From contig QVOM02000029.1 of the NCBI GenBank assembly GCA_003586115.2, positions 28,862,225 to 28,926,224 on the forward strand: 64,000 bases of DNA. The letters run 5' to 3'. Both the position numbers and the translations under genes were made by a program. The DNA is from Salvator merianae (Eukaryota; Chordata; Lepidosauria; Squamata; Teiidae). The notes beneath the pieces were generated by a model. It was not told where the DNA came from. It worked only from the letters and a program-made list of their open reading frames with translations, and did no database searches. Shown in pieces: positions 32,173 to 44,480 of the stretch. Each line of letters begins with the position of its first letter. Within the stretch, counting starts at the first letter, position 1.

Positions 32173-34302
32173 GTGAGGTACCACACAACTGCACCATTTA
32201 ATACTCACAACTAGGGAATAGGCTGCCTCAGACTAGCTTGAGTAACAAAATAAATAAAGCAACTGTTTCACTTGATTAACATGTTCATTTTAAAGTATCT
32301 TTGTGTATGATGCCAAGATTAAGTTCCAGTTAAAAACAAAGGACTGCAGAGGACAATGCTAAAACATTTTCAATTAAAATGAATGGTATAAGCACACTTT
32401 GGAGACTTCTGACAAAGGCACTCCCACCTCCCAGACCGAATGCTGACAAGCAATCTAATCCCTTCATGGAAACCAAATGCCTTATTCTCTGAATACTACC
32501 TCTTTCTAAAGCTAAGAATTCCAGTGTACAATGTCAGTTGCAAACAGAAAGAGTTTTTGCCTTGCCTGTTACCTTTCAGTGATGGATGTCTTCCTAAATT
32601 GCCTGAAAATTACAGTTGAACCATGAGAATTCTTACATAAATTTGTGTGCAAAAATGGTCTTGGTTTGAGAATACGTAATATTTTGCCAAAAACTTGTGC
32701 AGTATCATCATGGGAATCTGAAGAGATTCATTCTTACCTGATGGAGGTAAGCCAAAATTAAGCACATAATTTATTTTTTAAAAATATAGGAACGAAATAA
32801 ACTATAATCAAAGCTTATAACACACCAACATGTGTGTATCTTAAGAAACTCTGAATACCTGTGATAATCATAGAGGGCTACTGTAACACAATCAAATTGA
32901 GATACTGGCTTTTTTAATCTGTTGCTTCATCTGGCAAAACAAACTAAGCTGATCAATTAATTATAAAAAAGCCATTTGAGCTGCACTCACAAGTGCCTTC
33001 CTATCAGGCAAGCTTATTTTTATTTAACATCTTGTAGAAGGCAATATTATCCTCCAAGATTTGGGAGGGGAAATAATTTGACAGAGGAAAACAGCTTACA
33101 AGCAATAGAAACCCATACAAACAGCCAGAACATATAAATAAAAACAAAGATGCACATGAGGGCAAAAAGTAAGATATTTATAACTCTTTTTAATACATCA
33201 GCTGGGTATATGGAAGGATTTCAGATTTTACAAACCCATAACCCAATGGTCTCTATGATGACGGAGGAGAGGGAGAGGAGGAAGAAGAGGATGAAGAGGA
33301 AGAAGAGGGAGGGAGGGAGGGAGGGAGGAATTTCCAAACTGAAACATATTAGTTAACTCCTTGTTAGAGCTTAACTTTGATACCTTTAAAGCATTTCTCC
33401 CATTTGCTTTTTTCAAAAAGGCTTATAGTAGCAGAGCTCATATTCCCGTTAAAAATATGTTGATGATGAAAACGTCTCACCTGAGACTTTCCACAACCAA
33501 AGTCATTTAAGAGTCAGTAGTAGAGTGCTGGTAGGGCCTTGCTACGTGTAAGTTTTCATGTGGAATTGAAGAGCTTCCACAGCAATAAAATCACACATAA
33601 AAGAGAGATCTTATGGCAAATGCTGGTACAGCAGTGCTGTTGATAGTCAAGGCAATGTGCCAAGACATACTGAAATCTCCCCATGAGGGCAGAAAAACTT
33701 ACAGCCTCCTTCCAGAAACTGGAGTCATGGCAGGATTGGAACAACAGAAAAGGCCTCCAAATACAGCTAAACTCCCCATTGGGGGGGAAATATGGAGGTG
33801 CTGTGAGTGATAAAAAAGTCAAGGCTGAGGCTAGAGGAGAGAGAAAGCAAAGAGGAAACAGGCTGGAGAGTCAAGAACTGCCCCCAGTTTCTCTAAGCCT
33901 AAAGTTCATTTTTTAACCTTAGCAGCAGAAAAACGCAAGAGGACTATAATCCCACCTCTGTTTTGAACATCAGCAGCAGCCTGCCTTTTGTTTTAACATC
34001 AGGGCAGAAGATAACAGAAGCGCTAATTCTGACCTTTAGTTTTTGCAGTCTTCTGCACAGGATGAAAATAGGAAGAGAGACAGGATGGGCAGACCAATCA
34101 TTAATTTTGAGGAGGACTTAACAATAGGAAAGGGTGGAGCAAAGCATGAGGATTCATTTTAGATTTGATAATTTGTTAAGGGTGTTGAAGAACAAGCACA
34201 CAAAGTTGTTAAGTGTCTCTAGTGTGTTCTCCCCTGAAGTGAATTTGATCCATCATTATAGAGAATTCTATTTTAAAGTGCAAAGTAAGGTTTCTGTGTA
34301 GT
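32173..34302. other. No recognisable gene; one purine-rich tract
   Basis: Unassigned sequence. A strongly asymmetric GGA/GAA tract runs from about 33,263 to 33,330 and ends in (GGGA)n. Frames of 60-88 codons at 33.15-33.92 kb follow this composition. Confidence 0.5.
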
Positions 34303-34335
34303 AATCATACCATTAGGTAGACTAATGGTATGATT
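34303..34335. repeat. Perfect 14-bp inverted repeat
   Basis: AATCATACCATTAG at 34,303-34,316 and CTAATGGTATGATT at 34,322-34,335 are exact reverse complements with a 5-nt loop. It may be the centre of a foldback element or a recent inverted duplication; no flanking termini were found. Confidence 0.8.
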
Positions 34336-34679
34336 GGTTATAAGGCATCTTCTTAGGTCCCAAGAAGTTATCTTATCTAGGAAGTAATACATGAGAGGAA
34401 GTTGTAAGTTTCCAATAAAAGGGAACAAGACGTTCTGTCCTTTAACCAAAAGATTTAAGGGTGGCTAAGTGACCTACCTCACAAACTACAATCCTCTATG
34501 AGAAAACCTACAGTTTGGATGACCATTTGGTTCATGTTCAGGTGAAAGAGCAAAAAGAATAGAGAACCAATGGGATTGAAGTTGCTCTCCTCTCTCTGAT
34601 ATCTTCATCATAGAATCATGCTCTCCAACATTTGAAATTCAGAAACTGAACAAGGGAGGTGTAAAATAATAAATCTGCG

Positions 34680-35175
34680 AATCAGTAATGGTGTTTAAGA
34701 GGGGACCTGATTAAAGTATATAAAATCATGCACGGTGTGGAAAAGGTGGAAAGAGAAAAAAAAATCTCTATTGCACAACACTAGGACTAGGGGGCACTCT
34801 ATGAAGCTGATGGGTAGAAGAGTTAGGACCTACAAGGGGAAGTATTTTTTCACCCAGAGGGTCATCGGTCTATGGAATTTACTATTAGAAGAGGTGGTGA
34901 CAGCAATCAGCCTGGATAGCTTTAAGAAAGGATTAGACAAATTCATGGAGGACAGGTGTATCAATGGCTAATAGAAGGGATGCTTAGGTACTTCCTCCAG
35001 GCTGGAGGAACAGTCAGGATGCTTCTCAAGGCCATTTGCAGGGAGTTGAGAGCAGGTGAAGGTTTTGCCTTTTTATTCTGCTTGAGAATGCCCAGAAGCA
35101 ATTGGTGAGACAGGTTGCTGGACTAGATGGACTGTGGTCTGATTCAGCAAGGTTCCTCTTTTGTTCTTATGTCTT
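34680..35175 (+). pseudogene. LINE (family P) C-terminal reverse transcriptase remnant and 3' end
   Basis: The frame ending at 34,971 carries GLWNLLLEEVVTAISLDSFK then KGLDKFMEDRCING, a C-terminal block (LWN-LP-EVV-A-S---FK--LDK) of CR1/L2-like LINEs. The upstream part is frame-shifted. Downstream the 3' region runs through 'ctggactagatggactgtgg' to 'tcttttgttcttatg'. Typical 5'-truncated dead copy. Confidence 0.75.
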
Positions 35176-35329
35176 TTGAAAGCCTGGAAGCCAAAGTTTC
35201 TATAAGAGGCACTCTAGGGGTATCCATTTTGACTTGATGCTTGGAAGCAACCTCCAAGGCACAGAATAAAAAGGGTGTGTCTTTCACAAGTCAGTGGTTC
35301 CAAACATGAATTAAGCTGCCAAGACGTAG

Positions 35330-35580
35330 GCTATTCATCCATAATTCACTGCCCTCCATCCCAGGATATAGTCATTAGCGACAACCGGCAGTTTTACGCC
35401 CAGGTGTTTGCACCCTGCACAAAGCGCGCCATGGCTGTTCATGGGGCCTCCGGACCTCCATACTCCCTCAGCAGCAACCTGCTGAAGCAGTACAGAGGCA
35501 CGGAGGCCCTGCGAACAGCCATGGGCGCAAACACCCAGGCTTAAAGCTGCAAACACCCGGGCTTAAAGCTGCCAGATGCC
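35330..35580. repeat. GC-rich block with 22-bp tandem duplication
   Basis: An isolated GC-rich block. Near its right edge 'aaacacccaggcttaaagct' is repeated in tandem as 'aaacacccgggcttaaagct' with a 22-bp period (about 35,531-35,574). It supports opposing frames of 89 and 73 codons that I do not recognise. It is probably an unclassified mobile element. Confidence 0.4.
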
Positions 35581-36990
35581 ACTGATAGACATGTTAGTCA
35601 GTCTGGGCAAAAAACCAAGCATACAGGCTACCAGATCATTAGGACAACTTAATATTCCTTATTATTTGTCTCAACAAACAAAAGGTCTCCCTACACTTGC
35701 TTCTTCCTTGTCAGCTGTTGCCTCTGAAGTTGCAGGCCAGGAAAAGTTCCATGGTGCACCCAGAAATGGACTCCAAAGTGGACTGCTTCCAGAGCACATG
35801 AAAATGTTTCCAGGCTCTGTGAGCAGTGTGATCTATTTTCCACTATAAACAGAGTTTGCGGTCTCTGCACCTGTTTTTCTCCTCCATGGTGAGTCATGGC
35901 TTCAGGACTGACACCAATCACAACCTGCCTGTATGGCCATGGCTGGAGTAGACCCAAGCCCAGGAATGCATAGGAGACCACTTTAAAATAGTCTCCTTAG
36001 GAGCACTTCTAGGCACATTTTTTGCACCTGGGAGTGCTCCAGCTGAGAAGCTGGTGTAACCAGGATCATTCCTCAGGAAGCTATGCCTCCTGCAAAGCAC
36101 ACTGACACGTGGAGCCAGCATTCTCCAACATCAGCTGCAGTGGTCCATAGGACCATATGGAAGCTGTGCTTTTGTCCGTGGCCTTACATTGCAGCTACGA
36201 AAAGGAGCATCAATGCTCTACATTCGTGCTCCAAGAATTGACTTCAGATTCACGCTGTTAAAATTATTTCATGCAGATGCAGAATAATGATCAATGGGGT
36301 GTGAGGGCGAACCTTCTACCATTTTAGCATCAGCCACAAAATCATTATATTCTGTGGAAGTCCTGAGCTGCTTTCTGGATCGTTAATAAACTGAAATTCT
36401 GGTTAGATAGACTGATTTGACAGTCATTATGGTCATTTGATCCACTCTGGCTGGGTCCTAGTTGTCTTTAACATCAGCTTTGCAACCTCGTGATGGTTCT
36501 GTGTTTCTGCACCTAACTTTCCTATTAGACCCACAGCTGGCTCTCAGTTGTCTGCTCCAAGGGAGGCCCTACTGTCCGTATGCTTCATCCACATACGGGG
36601 CCCTTGATCTGAATCAGCAATACACCTGATTAAACAAGTCCTACTGGTAGACCAGAGGGCCCCAATTCAGGGTGAGAGGGAGGGAGGGTTGGATCAGTTA
36701 AACATGTTTCAGTAATTGTTTTATCATATGATGTGAACCTCCTGGTGAAATAAATAATAAATAAGACTGCACCTTTGATCAATACCACAGAAGTATTCTC
36801 AGTACAGTACATATCTGTGTATACATTCCTTTTCTTTTATTGTCATCTCTTTTTTGACTTTCAGTTCATTCTCGAAAGAAAGCCATACACTTTTTCTTCC
36901 CTAAGAACGTAAAAATAGTGTTAATCTGTCTTTTCAGTAACTACAGCAGCTGTATCTATTGATCACCTATTAACCAGCTGGGAATGTGTT
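35581..36990. other. Unassigned, partly repeat-like
   Basis: 35.68-36.2 kb shares 'agaccactttaaa' and nearby phrases with 11.2-11.9 kb and may be the same element. The remainder shows nothing recognisable; frames of 60-96 codons are not convincing. Confidence 0.4.
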
Positions 36991-36999
36991 CCTCTCAAC

Positions 37000-37420
37000 A
37001 ACAGAGATCTTCTTATCTGAATTTAACACATAATGCACTTTGGGAAGTAATTCTTTTAAAGGCACGATTGACAATAGAAATCGTTTGCAAAATCTTTATC
37101 ACGAGTTTTGCGATTAAACGACACTCAAGTAAAAGTACGTGAAAGAAATGTGCTGCCTCTAGAATAGCACATGTTTAAACAAAGTATTTTGCTTGCATCA
37201 GAAGTCTCTCGTAACTGATGTATGCATAATTCTACATATACTTAACCAGGACAGCTGTCGCATGTTATTAACCTTGTCAGGCATGCATAACTGGAGCCAG
37301 CAACCAACACTGCTCTCCCTTTCCTCTCTCAGCTCCCAGAGTGCACTCAGAATATAAAGGAACCAATGACCATTATAACCTAGGGATACAGAAGTCTCCA
37401 CTAACCAACCTTACAACTTG
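37000..37420. promoter_or_regulatory. Candidate single-copy regulatory stretch
   Basis: No repeat signature was seen, and CpG-containing words survive here (cgagttttgcgattaaacga). It contains TGTTTAAACAAA at 37,172-37,183, similar to a forkhead-type site, and 'tatgcataatt', similar to POU sites. These short matches are weak alone. Function is inference. Confidence 0.25.
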
Positions 37421-40400
37421 TACAGAGGAAGCAATTGCTAAAATTCGCTCTTTTATAATCACCAGAAGATAAAATGTTCTCTTTCCTTCTAGCTGTCCCA
37501 ACCACTGTCACAAACTTGCATATTACATTTGCCTATTAGGATTCTTGTTCATCAAAGATTCCCATAGCCTATGAGATGGGCTCAATGCCCAGAGCACTCA
37601 TGGGGACGAGGAAGGAGAAGGAAGTGGAAGATATTAGGAAAACAAAGTATGTGATTTAATCTAGCCTGGCATGCCTCCCTATTATAAACTAAAGATAACA
37701 TTTCAGTTCACATCATTACAAAAGTCAGCATTTTTTAATCCACTGAAGATTTGCTTCCACAGGCAACCCTGCAGGAATAACATTTGCTTTTGACAAGAAA
37801 ATGATGCCACAGACTAACTTGAATACAATATGAAAATACTAGAAACAGACCCAAATGCTTCCTAGAGAAAGGACTTCCACTATTCTTATTTTAACAGTCC
37901 GCCACTTTATTTGATACAAAATTGTCACAACAAAGATAGCAGATGACCACTAGGAAAAAGACTTTGTTGGTGGAAGGTGTAGCAGTAGGTGCTCAACTAT
38001 AGCCCTCCAGATGTTCCTGGATTACAACTTCTACCATTCCATGCCATTCTTTGAGGCACTCTATTTGGGCAATTTTATTTAAGAATGCTATAAAAATACA
38101 CAGTAAAAAATAAAAGTAATTCAAAAATATGTAGTGGGCTGCGAGTTGAACATTTCTGTGCAGGCTTTGCAAAAAAGGTGCTCAATTACCAGTTATCCAG
38201 ATGTTCCTGAACTCCACCTCCCAGAATCTCACTCTGAGATTGTGGAATGCTGTGAGATACAGTATCTGAAGGTCTACAAACTGAGCTCCCCTGCTTTGGA
38301 ATAACAAGTAAAGACTCAATGCCATCATATTTAAAGCTTTTGGGGGTCAAGATGCTGACCGCTGTTTGTAAATATTACATTTCAATTGTACTCAATATCT
38401 TGTGAGCTGCTTAGGAAACTAACAAGGCACAATAAACACAAATAATTAAAATGTACATGTTTAATTAATTGAAACTTGGAATTACCGCTATTCCTTGTAC
38501 AACACTATGGCTTGGTTCTCAAAAGCCAGCATGTAGTGCATGCAAGTAATATCATGCAAGTAACTGCCTTCTCTAGAAAAGTGGACGTAAAGTAGACCAC
38601 AAAGCTCTAATCTACCAATGGAAGTCAATAGCGGTTCAGTGGCCAATTATTTCTGGTAAATTCATTTTTTTACAAAGCCTAATTTGATACTAACTGTGCT
38701 ATTCATTGCTTTTAAGGAGGGATGAGCATGAAATGGGTTGAGTTGTTTCAAACAAACAAAAAATCCTTCTAAACCATGAAACAATTGGCTAGTTGAGCAA
38801 TCTGATTATTTTTTAAAAAAACATTTAAAATAATGATGAATTCTTTCTCTACCATTAAACTAAATAAGAGGATGAACAGTAAAAACACGTGTAAGGTACT
38901 TGCTTGATTCATGTTCATTATTTCACTAAAATCTGTCTACAATTTACAAAGATTCTGTCACACTTACAAAATGATTTTCTTCCAGTTGTTAAAAAGTTTT
39001 TAAATCAAATTTGTAACAAAGGAAAAGAAATAAAATAAATTACAATTAATATTTAAAGAAAAACAAAATAGCCATTCTAATAGTAATTGAATTATAAGAA
39101 TTTATTATTATATGCAACATGTTTTATTCTTCATTCAGACTGGTTTTATTGCACTCATACAGAAATTAATTTAATTAAAACATGAATTAAGATACAACAG
39201 GTCAATCAAAACTTTTTTTTACAGTGCAGAAGGTTCAAATTTACACTCAGTTAATTAAAATTAATTTATGATTCCGTTGTGATCTCAAACATCATGTATT
39301 TTTCCAACTTTTTAAAAACAAATCTTAATTTTTTTTCAAAAAAGTTTTTTTCCTATAACCTTGACATTTTAATATTCAACAAACCCATTAGCTTACTTAT
39401 CAAATAGACACTTACAAAAAGCTTTTAAAGTGAGGCATCAAGCACTCTTGTAGCTTATACAGAACTAAACGTTTTACATTTTTTGAATGTTGAATGTTTG
39501 TGAATTTTTAAAATTTAATTACTTTCTAATTGATGATTTTATAAATACATATAGATATAAAATCAAATATATTTTAATAAGGTCTCTGGAAGTATCACCA
39601 CAGAAAGTTTCATTCTGATAAAAAATGCTCAGGATGAAAATGCCAACTTTGGGGTTGATTTGATAGGAATGATTCAAAGTATTCAATGCATGCCCTATTC
39701 ACTATTAATTCCTTGTCCTCTATATTTATAGGAACAAATTTTTCCTTGCTATGTTACCAAGTTGTGAATTTCAATGTGCCCTGGCTATAAAACTATCACT
39801 ATTATCACAGGAGTAGCTTCAAAAGTGAGTCTTATACCATTGTGGTGACAGAAGCTCTGAAATAATGTAAAATCCACTTTAAATTCATGTGTGAGTAAAA
39901 TCTTTATGTTTTCTGGGTGTGGACCAGTGGATAAAATGCACTCAGCAAATACCTTCACACACTCACTTTCCCTAGAGTCCCAGGAATCCGTGTTTCTACA
40001 TCCATGTGTGGGCACCTGGGGAAGGGGCTCAGATATCATGTCATATTAAGTGGAATGACATGCCTGCCAAGGAGTGTGATGGCCACCCAAAGTACTTGGG
40101 GATGAGGGCATGAAATCACACTCTTTGCCTGTTGCTTCACCGGACACCTGCATCACCAGACATGAATATTACAACTACATAGCAACATGCGGGGCACTTC
40201 TGTGGGGGCTTCCACCAACTGCCTCCCACCACAGCCCCAGAGCTACAGTCTATATCTGAGTTCAAGGAGATCTCTGCACACAAGGAAGGATAGAAGTTAT
40301 GGGTCAAATTTCTAGGTCGGTGAACTGATATCCATGACAGTCTCAGTCTAGGTAGTATCCTCCTGTAGACAGCAAGTTGAATCCCACAGGAGCATCCTTC

Positions 40401-40574
40401 ACATTTCTTAGCACTAGGCTGCTGCTCAGCCGTTAACACATCCTTCCAGGCATTTCTGCTGCTGTGAAAGCCTTGTGGAACAACAACAGAACAGACCTTT
40501 GCAGCTTCTCAAGGAGGCACTGCCAACAGATGTCTCCCTGTCTCAGTCTATCTTATCAGTAGGGATGCCTCTCA
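37421..40574. other. No recognisable gene; very AT-rich from 38.4 to 39.6 kb
   Basis: The central 1.1 kb is dominated by A/T with many TAATTA-like words, which arise easily by composition. A (T/A)-rich LINE scrap may lie at 38.05-38.13 kb. No exon was recognised; frames at 39.8-40.4 kb are chance. Confidence 0.5.
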
Positions 40575-41142
40575 GGGCCTTTGCACACTTTCCACCTTGG
40601 AATATTTGAATCCAAACGTTCCAAGGCAGTGGCATAGCAAGCGGGGGGCGGGGGGGCGGGTCACCCCAGGCGCCGCGTTGTGCCGGGCAGCCCATGCAGC
40701 CAGGTCCTTTTCTGCCCACCCGGCGCACCGGAGAGTGAGCACGAAGGAGAGTGCGGCGCCGTGCCGCACCCGCCCGCCCGCCCGCCGGTCGTCGGGGCGG
40801 CAGCGAGGGGATGAGACTGCAGGGCAGGACGCTTTCACTTGAGCTCCTCTGCCGCTGTTTTGCCTCGGGCGGCAAATCTTTTAGCTACGCCGCTGTTCCA
40901 AGGTGGAACAGTCCCTGCAGTGCAGTGCTATCTGCACTGTGAGGGCAGAAACAGGCTTCCAGCATACACAGAAATGTCTAGCCACTGCCACGGTGACCAA
41001 GGATGCAGCAGCAACTGCCCAGCCGCAGCCATGCTGTACCACAGGCTGCAGCATTCACCCCTACTTGGCCCTCAGTGGAATGTGGATGCACTTTGCTGGT
41101 AAGCATCTGCATGCTCACTAGCAACCAAGTGCGAGCAGGCCC
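40575..41142 (-). mobile_element. Family B MITE, copy B2, interrupted by a hAT
   Basis: Left end GGGCCTTTGCACACTTTCC, right end AAGTGCGAGCAGGCCC. The left stem 'ccaccttggaat' is split from its partner by the nested element at 40,627-40,895. Removing it leaves about 291 bp, shorter than B1 because of internal loss. The 3-bp flanks TCA and ATA do not match. Confidence 0.8.
40627..40895 (+). mobile_element. GC-rich non-autonomous hAT element 2 (269 bp)
   Basis: Starts CAGTGGCATAGC and ends GCTACGCCGCTG. The flanking 8 bp TTCCAAGG are identical at 40,619-40,626 and 40,896-40,903, a perfect hAT-type duplication. Very GC- and CpG-rich with 'gggtcaccccaggcgcc' and (CCCG)n-like runs. Opposing frames of 63-110 codons are by-products. 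Confidence 0.92.
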
Positions 41143-43174
41143 ATAAACAAAAGGATAAGAGCATCATATCAGCTCTTGACTTGTCCTGTGCTCAGGCAAG
41201 GAGTGGCAAACAGGAAAACGTGGCGGTTACTGCCTCTAGTGGAAGACAGCAGATTTCTGGCATTGTTGGAAGATGTCCTCTGGCTCAGAGCAAAGCAGGT
41301 ATTTCCTCTGAGGTGTCATGTCTTTGCTTACCATTGAAAGGTTTGGAAGCTCAAATCAAGCTTCAGTATTTGCTTCTCACATTCACCCCCAGCTAACTGT
41401 AGGTAGCAAAGAAAAGCAGTGCAATGAAAGAAGAAAATACGCCACAGGCACTACAATTATTCATTTAACAAAAATAATGGTACTTCTGTGGCTTCATGCT
41501 ATTGCACTGCTACATGTGGATTCCATGACATTGTCACCTGTTCTTTCCCTTGAACTTGAACTGTTAGCAATAGTTGTCACCTAAGCTAAAGTTATTTCTA
41601 GGATCAACTGCCATTTCATGGGCCAGCTTTATCATTAAGCTTGTGTGACTACCTAGTGTTTGACAAGATACGGCATTTCCGAGGATTCTGCAGTAAGTTA
41701 CTAAATTTATATATGTTATAATTGCAAAAGATTTGAACAAATTAGGTTGTCCTAAAGATTTTGCAGTACTCATGCCAGTGAGGCAGGAAGCACGTGGATG
41801 GTGTTAAAGGCCGAGCTCTGGGAAGATATTTGGGGAAATTAGCTTCTGCCCAGGTATCAGACCCTTTTAGGGATCGATATCTTGGTTATGGTTTTAATAA
41901 CGCAAAAATGGCATGAAAGGCCCTGATTTGCCTTGAGAAACACTCCAAACACTGTTCTATAATTAATCAGGGTTAAAACTTTATTAAATGGAGGGCAGTC
42001 CTCCAAAACAATTTTAAAAAGAAAATAAAACAAACCCCACAAATATAGACTTCTGTATTGAATCAGAACAAGATTGAGATTAAAAGGGTAACAGAGAAAC
42101 AGGAAAGGGTTGTACAGCTCTGGAAAGCCTTGAAAAGCAGGGAAAACAATGTTTTACTATCTGAGCTCAAAGCTTTGTATGAGAATAAGGTGAGAAAAGA
42201 GCCTATTTCTGCATATTTCTATGCTAAAGCCCTATTTTTCTAAAGGAGCATCCAGTTATGGTTCTCACCCTCTTGAAGTAGCTTGTCCCTTTTTCTTCCA
42301 ATGGTGGCAGCAAGTAGGAGGAGGAGGAATGGAGTGGAGCTTCTCTTTCGGATCCAGGCGCCAGCAGAAAGCGGTGGATATCAGGAAAAAAGGGGGTCTG
42401 AGCGGTTTTAGTGCTAAATTACTGCCCCAAAACGTATGATTTTTATCCACATTGGGAAGATTTGCCCCTCCCTCCTGGTTTCACCCCAGGGCGGAGCTTT
42501 TCCTAGGCTGTGATGCATTGATGTTAATTGACTTTTGCACTGGCGGGAATTTTGAGGGGATGGAATAGGGAGGAGTTTGTGAAGTTAGCGCTTGTGTCAT
42601 GGGTGCCCTTATTTGGTCTGTTTCCTGCCTCCCTGGCGTACGTGTGGGGATGAGGGAATACTCCTGAACTTGATTGTTTGTCTGATAGTGGGTGCTAATA
42701 ACTGCTAATGGGTTTTCTGATGACCTTTGCTCAAGACATCCTCTTCAAATCTGGTCAGAACTAGTTTTGGAAAGATCCTATTGTCCTTTTGCTTACTGTA
42801 GCTTCAGAATGTTTACTGAACCAATCAGTCTTTTGTAAGTTGCAAAATACTTACTGGTAACCATTTAATGTTTTAATTTCCTGAGCTTCTTTCAGAGAGT
42901 TAGAATGGAAATGTTGGTACTTTTGCAGGCAGTTTTTTTCCTTTTTTAAAATGGATGCAGGCATAGCAAAAACATGGGTAAATTAATCCTCTCCAGGGTC
43001 CAGGAATTCTGGTCATTTTCCCTGTATTTAAAACCTGATAGTTATATTTCAATTTATATATATTTATGTGCTCCTGTTATGGCAGGGCTACACATTCAGG
43101 TGTTTCGTAACAATGGCAAGACACTGCTGGATTGAAGAAATGAGAAAATTGGATTCTCTGGTCACATTAATAAA
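41143..43174. other. No recognisable gene
   Basis: Unassigned sequence with no terminus or domain recognised. Frames of 60-88 codons lack any recognisable feature. 42.2-42.65 kb is somewhat GC-richer, without a CpG cluster. Confidence 0.5.
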
Positions 43175-43260
43175 GCCCCTTTCTGCACTGGGCCTTATTC
43201 TGGATTATATTCCGGAACAGGGGCCTGCCATTGGCATGTTGGCAAGCCCTGCTTGAGTTT
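43175..43260 (+). mobile_element. Family E MITE, left part (E4)
   Basis: Starts GCCCCTTTCTGCACTGGG with 'ccttattctggattatattc' and 'ggggcctgccattggcatg'. No paired right arm was identified. Confidence 0.65.
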
Positions 43261-43539
43261 GAAAGCACAGGGCTGACTATGACAGTGGACCATGGGGGCT
43301 CGCCCTGCTTGCTCCTGTTTGCTCTTCACAGTGGAAAGACAGCTGGGTGTGTGCACGTCCATGTGGACACAACTCACTGCCAGTACATCAACTAAGCCAG
43401 GATTGAGTGGACTCTGCAGCCTGATGGCTCAGTTATGACACCATGAAGGTCCTGCCATTGTCTGCTGAAGACAACTTTATGCACTGTTGGTCATTACTGG
43501 AGTCATTGTTCCAGCTGACAAGAGATCTTCAAGTCAGGT

Positions 43540-43690
43540 TTAACTCCAGGTGACTACATAGATACTTACATGCAGGTTTCCATAGCAACAAAATGGAAAT
43601 AGTTTGCCATAGGCTGTTACTGGAGATATTCCAGGAATTGACCCAAGGACCATCAGCATGCAGAGCAGAGCTATGGCCATTCCAGTTTTT
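43540..43690 (-). mobile_element. tRNA-headed SINE fragment (antisense)
   Basis: 'aattgacccaaggaccatca' then 'gcatgcagagcagagctatg' is the reverse complement of a SINE head of the type 'gctcagtggtagagcatctg... ggtcccaggttcaatcc'. 'atagtttgccataggctgtt' upstream may be its body. Confidence 0.5.
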
Positions 43691-44094
43691 AATCCAACAT
43701 TTTTAACGGACACATTATTTCTATGAGTTGAGTCACCTGCACCTGGGAGTGAACAGATGACTTGATGCCATCTCCCTTCATGCAAACCACATTCTCATTC
43801 AGCAGATGAGCCAGATCTGTTCTCCAAACTGTATGAGCCAGTTCAGGCCAGTCTGAACAACTCAGCATCCTTCAGATGACTTAACTGGCCAAGTCACTGA
43901 GCAAGAGAGGGGACAGCTTGTTTCAATCTGAAGGCAGTCTGTGCCCCAGCAGTTATGAGGGTGGAAAGCAGCCATTTGAAGGGGTGAACCAAAATGCCAC
44001 CCATGACTTATAAAAGGGTCTTGGAAAACAGCTGTTTCTGGTATCAAACTCACAAATGTATTTGAAACATAGTTGTCGAGGGTGCCAAAATAAT
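43691..44094. other. No recognisable feature
   Basis: Unassigned sequence with overlapping 60-63 codon chance frames. Confidence 0.5.
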
Positions 44095-44480
44095 ATTATT
44101 TGTTCGTTTACTTGTTTAAAACATTTATATACCACTATCCAATAAAAATCTTAAAGTAGTTTCCAAATATAAATATTAAAAACAAGGACAAAAGCACTTA
44201 AAATGATGCATACTAAAAGTTGAGAGAGTTAAGAAAAGGACCATTCACACAGGAAATCCTAGGTGAAGAGGTGTGTCTTCAGTAGGCACCTGAAAGTTGT
44301 AATCCATAGGGGAAGACATTCCACAACAACGGTGCTACCACAGAAAAGGCCTAGCTGTGGGCTATCATGAAATGGCATTCTGTGATTTGTGGACCCCATG
44401 GTTCTTTATCTGCAGCCTTATCTGGTATAGTCCACATAAAGAATTGCCCTTCTGAATAACTGTTAACAAAGAAGTCAAAA
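44095..44480 (-). mobile_element. CR1/L2-type LINE 3' region (antisense)
   Basis: 'aaaacatttatataccacta' leads into 'gaggtgtgtcttcagtaggc', 'gaagacattccacaacaacg' and 'ccacagaaaaggcctagctg', the standard antisense order also seen at 56.4-57.0 and 57.2-57.7 kb. Confidence 0.75.

Noticed and set aside
33150..33356. Frame ending in a basic, Lys/Arg/Glu-rich stretch
   Set aside because: The stretch is the translation of a GGA/GAA purine tract and not a nuclear localisation domain.
38400..39600. A cluster of TAATTA-like homeodomain words
   Set aside because: The stretch is so AT-rich that such words are expected by composition alone.
40543..40942. Frames of 63-110 codons on both strands
   Set aside because: They read through the nested hAT 2 and its B host; no domain is present.
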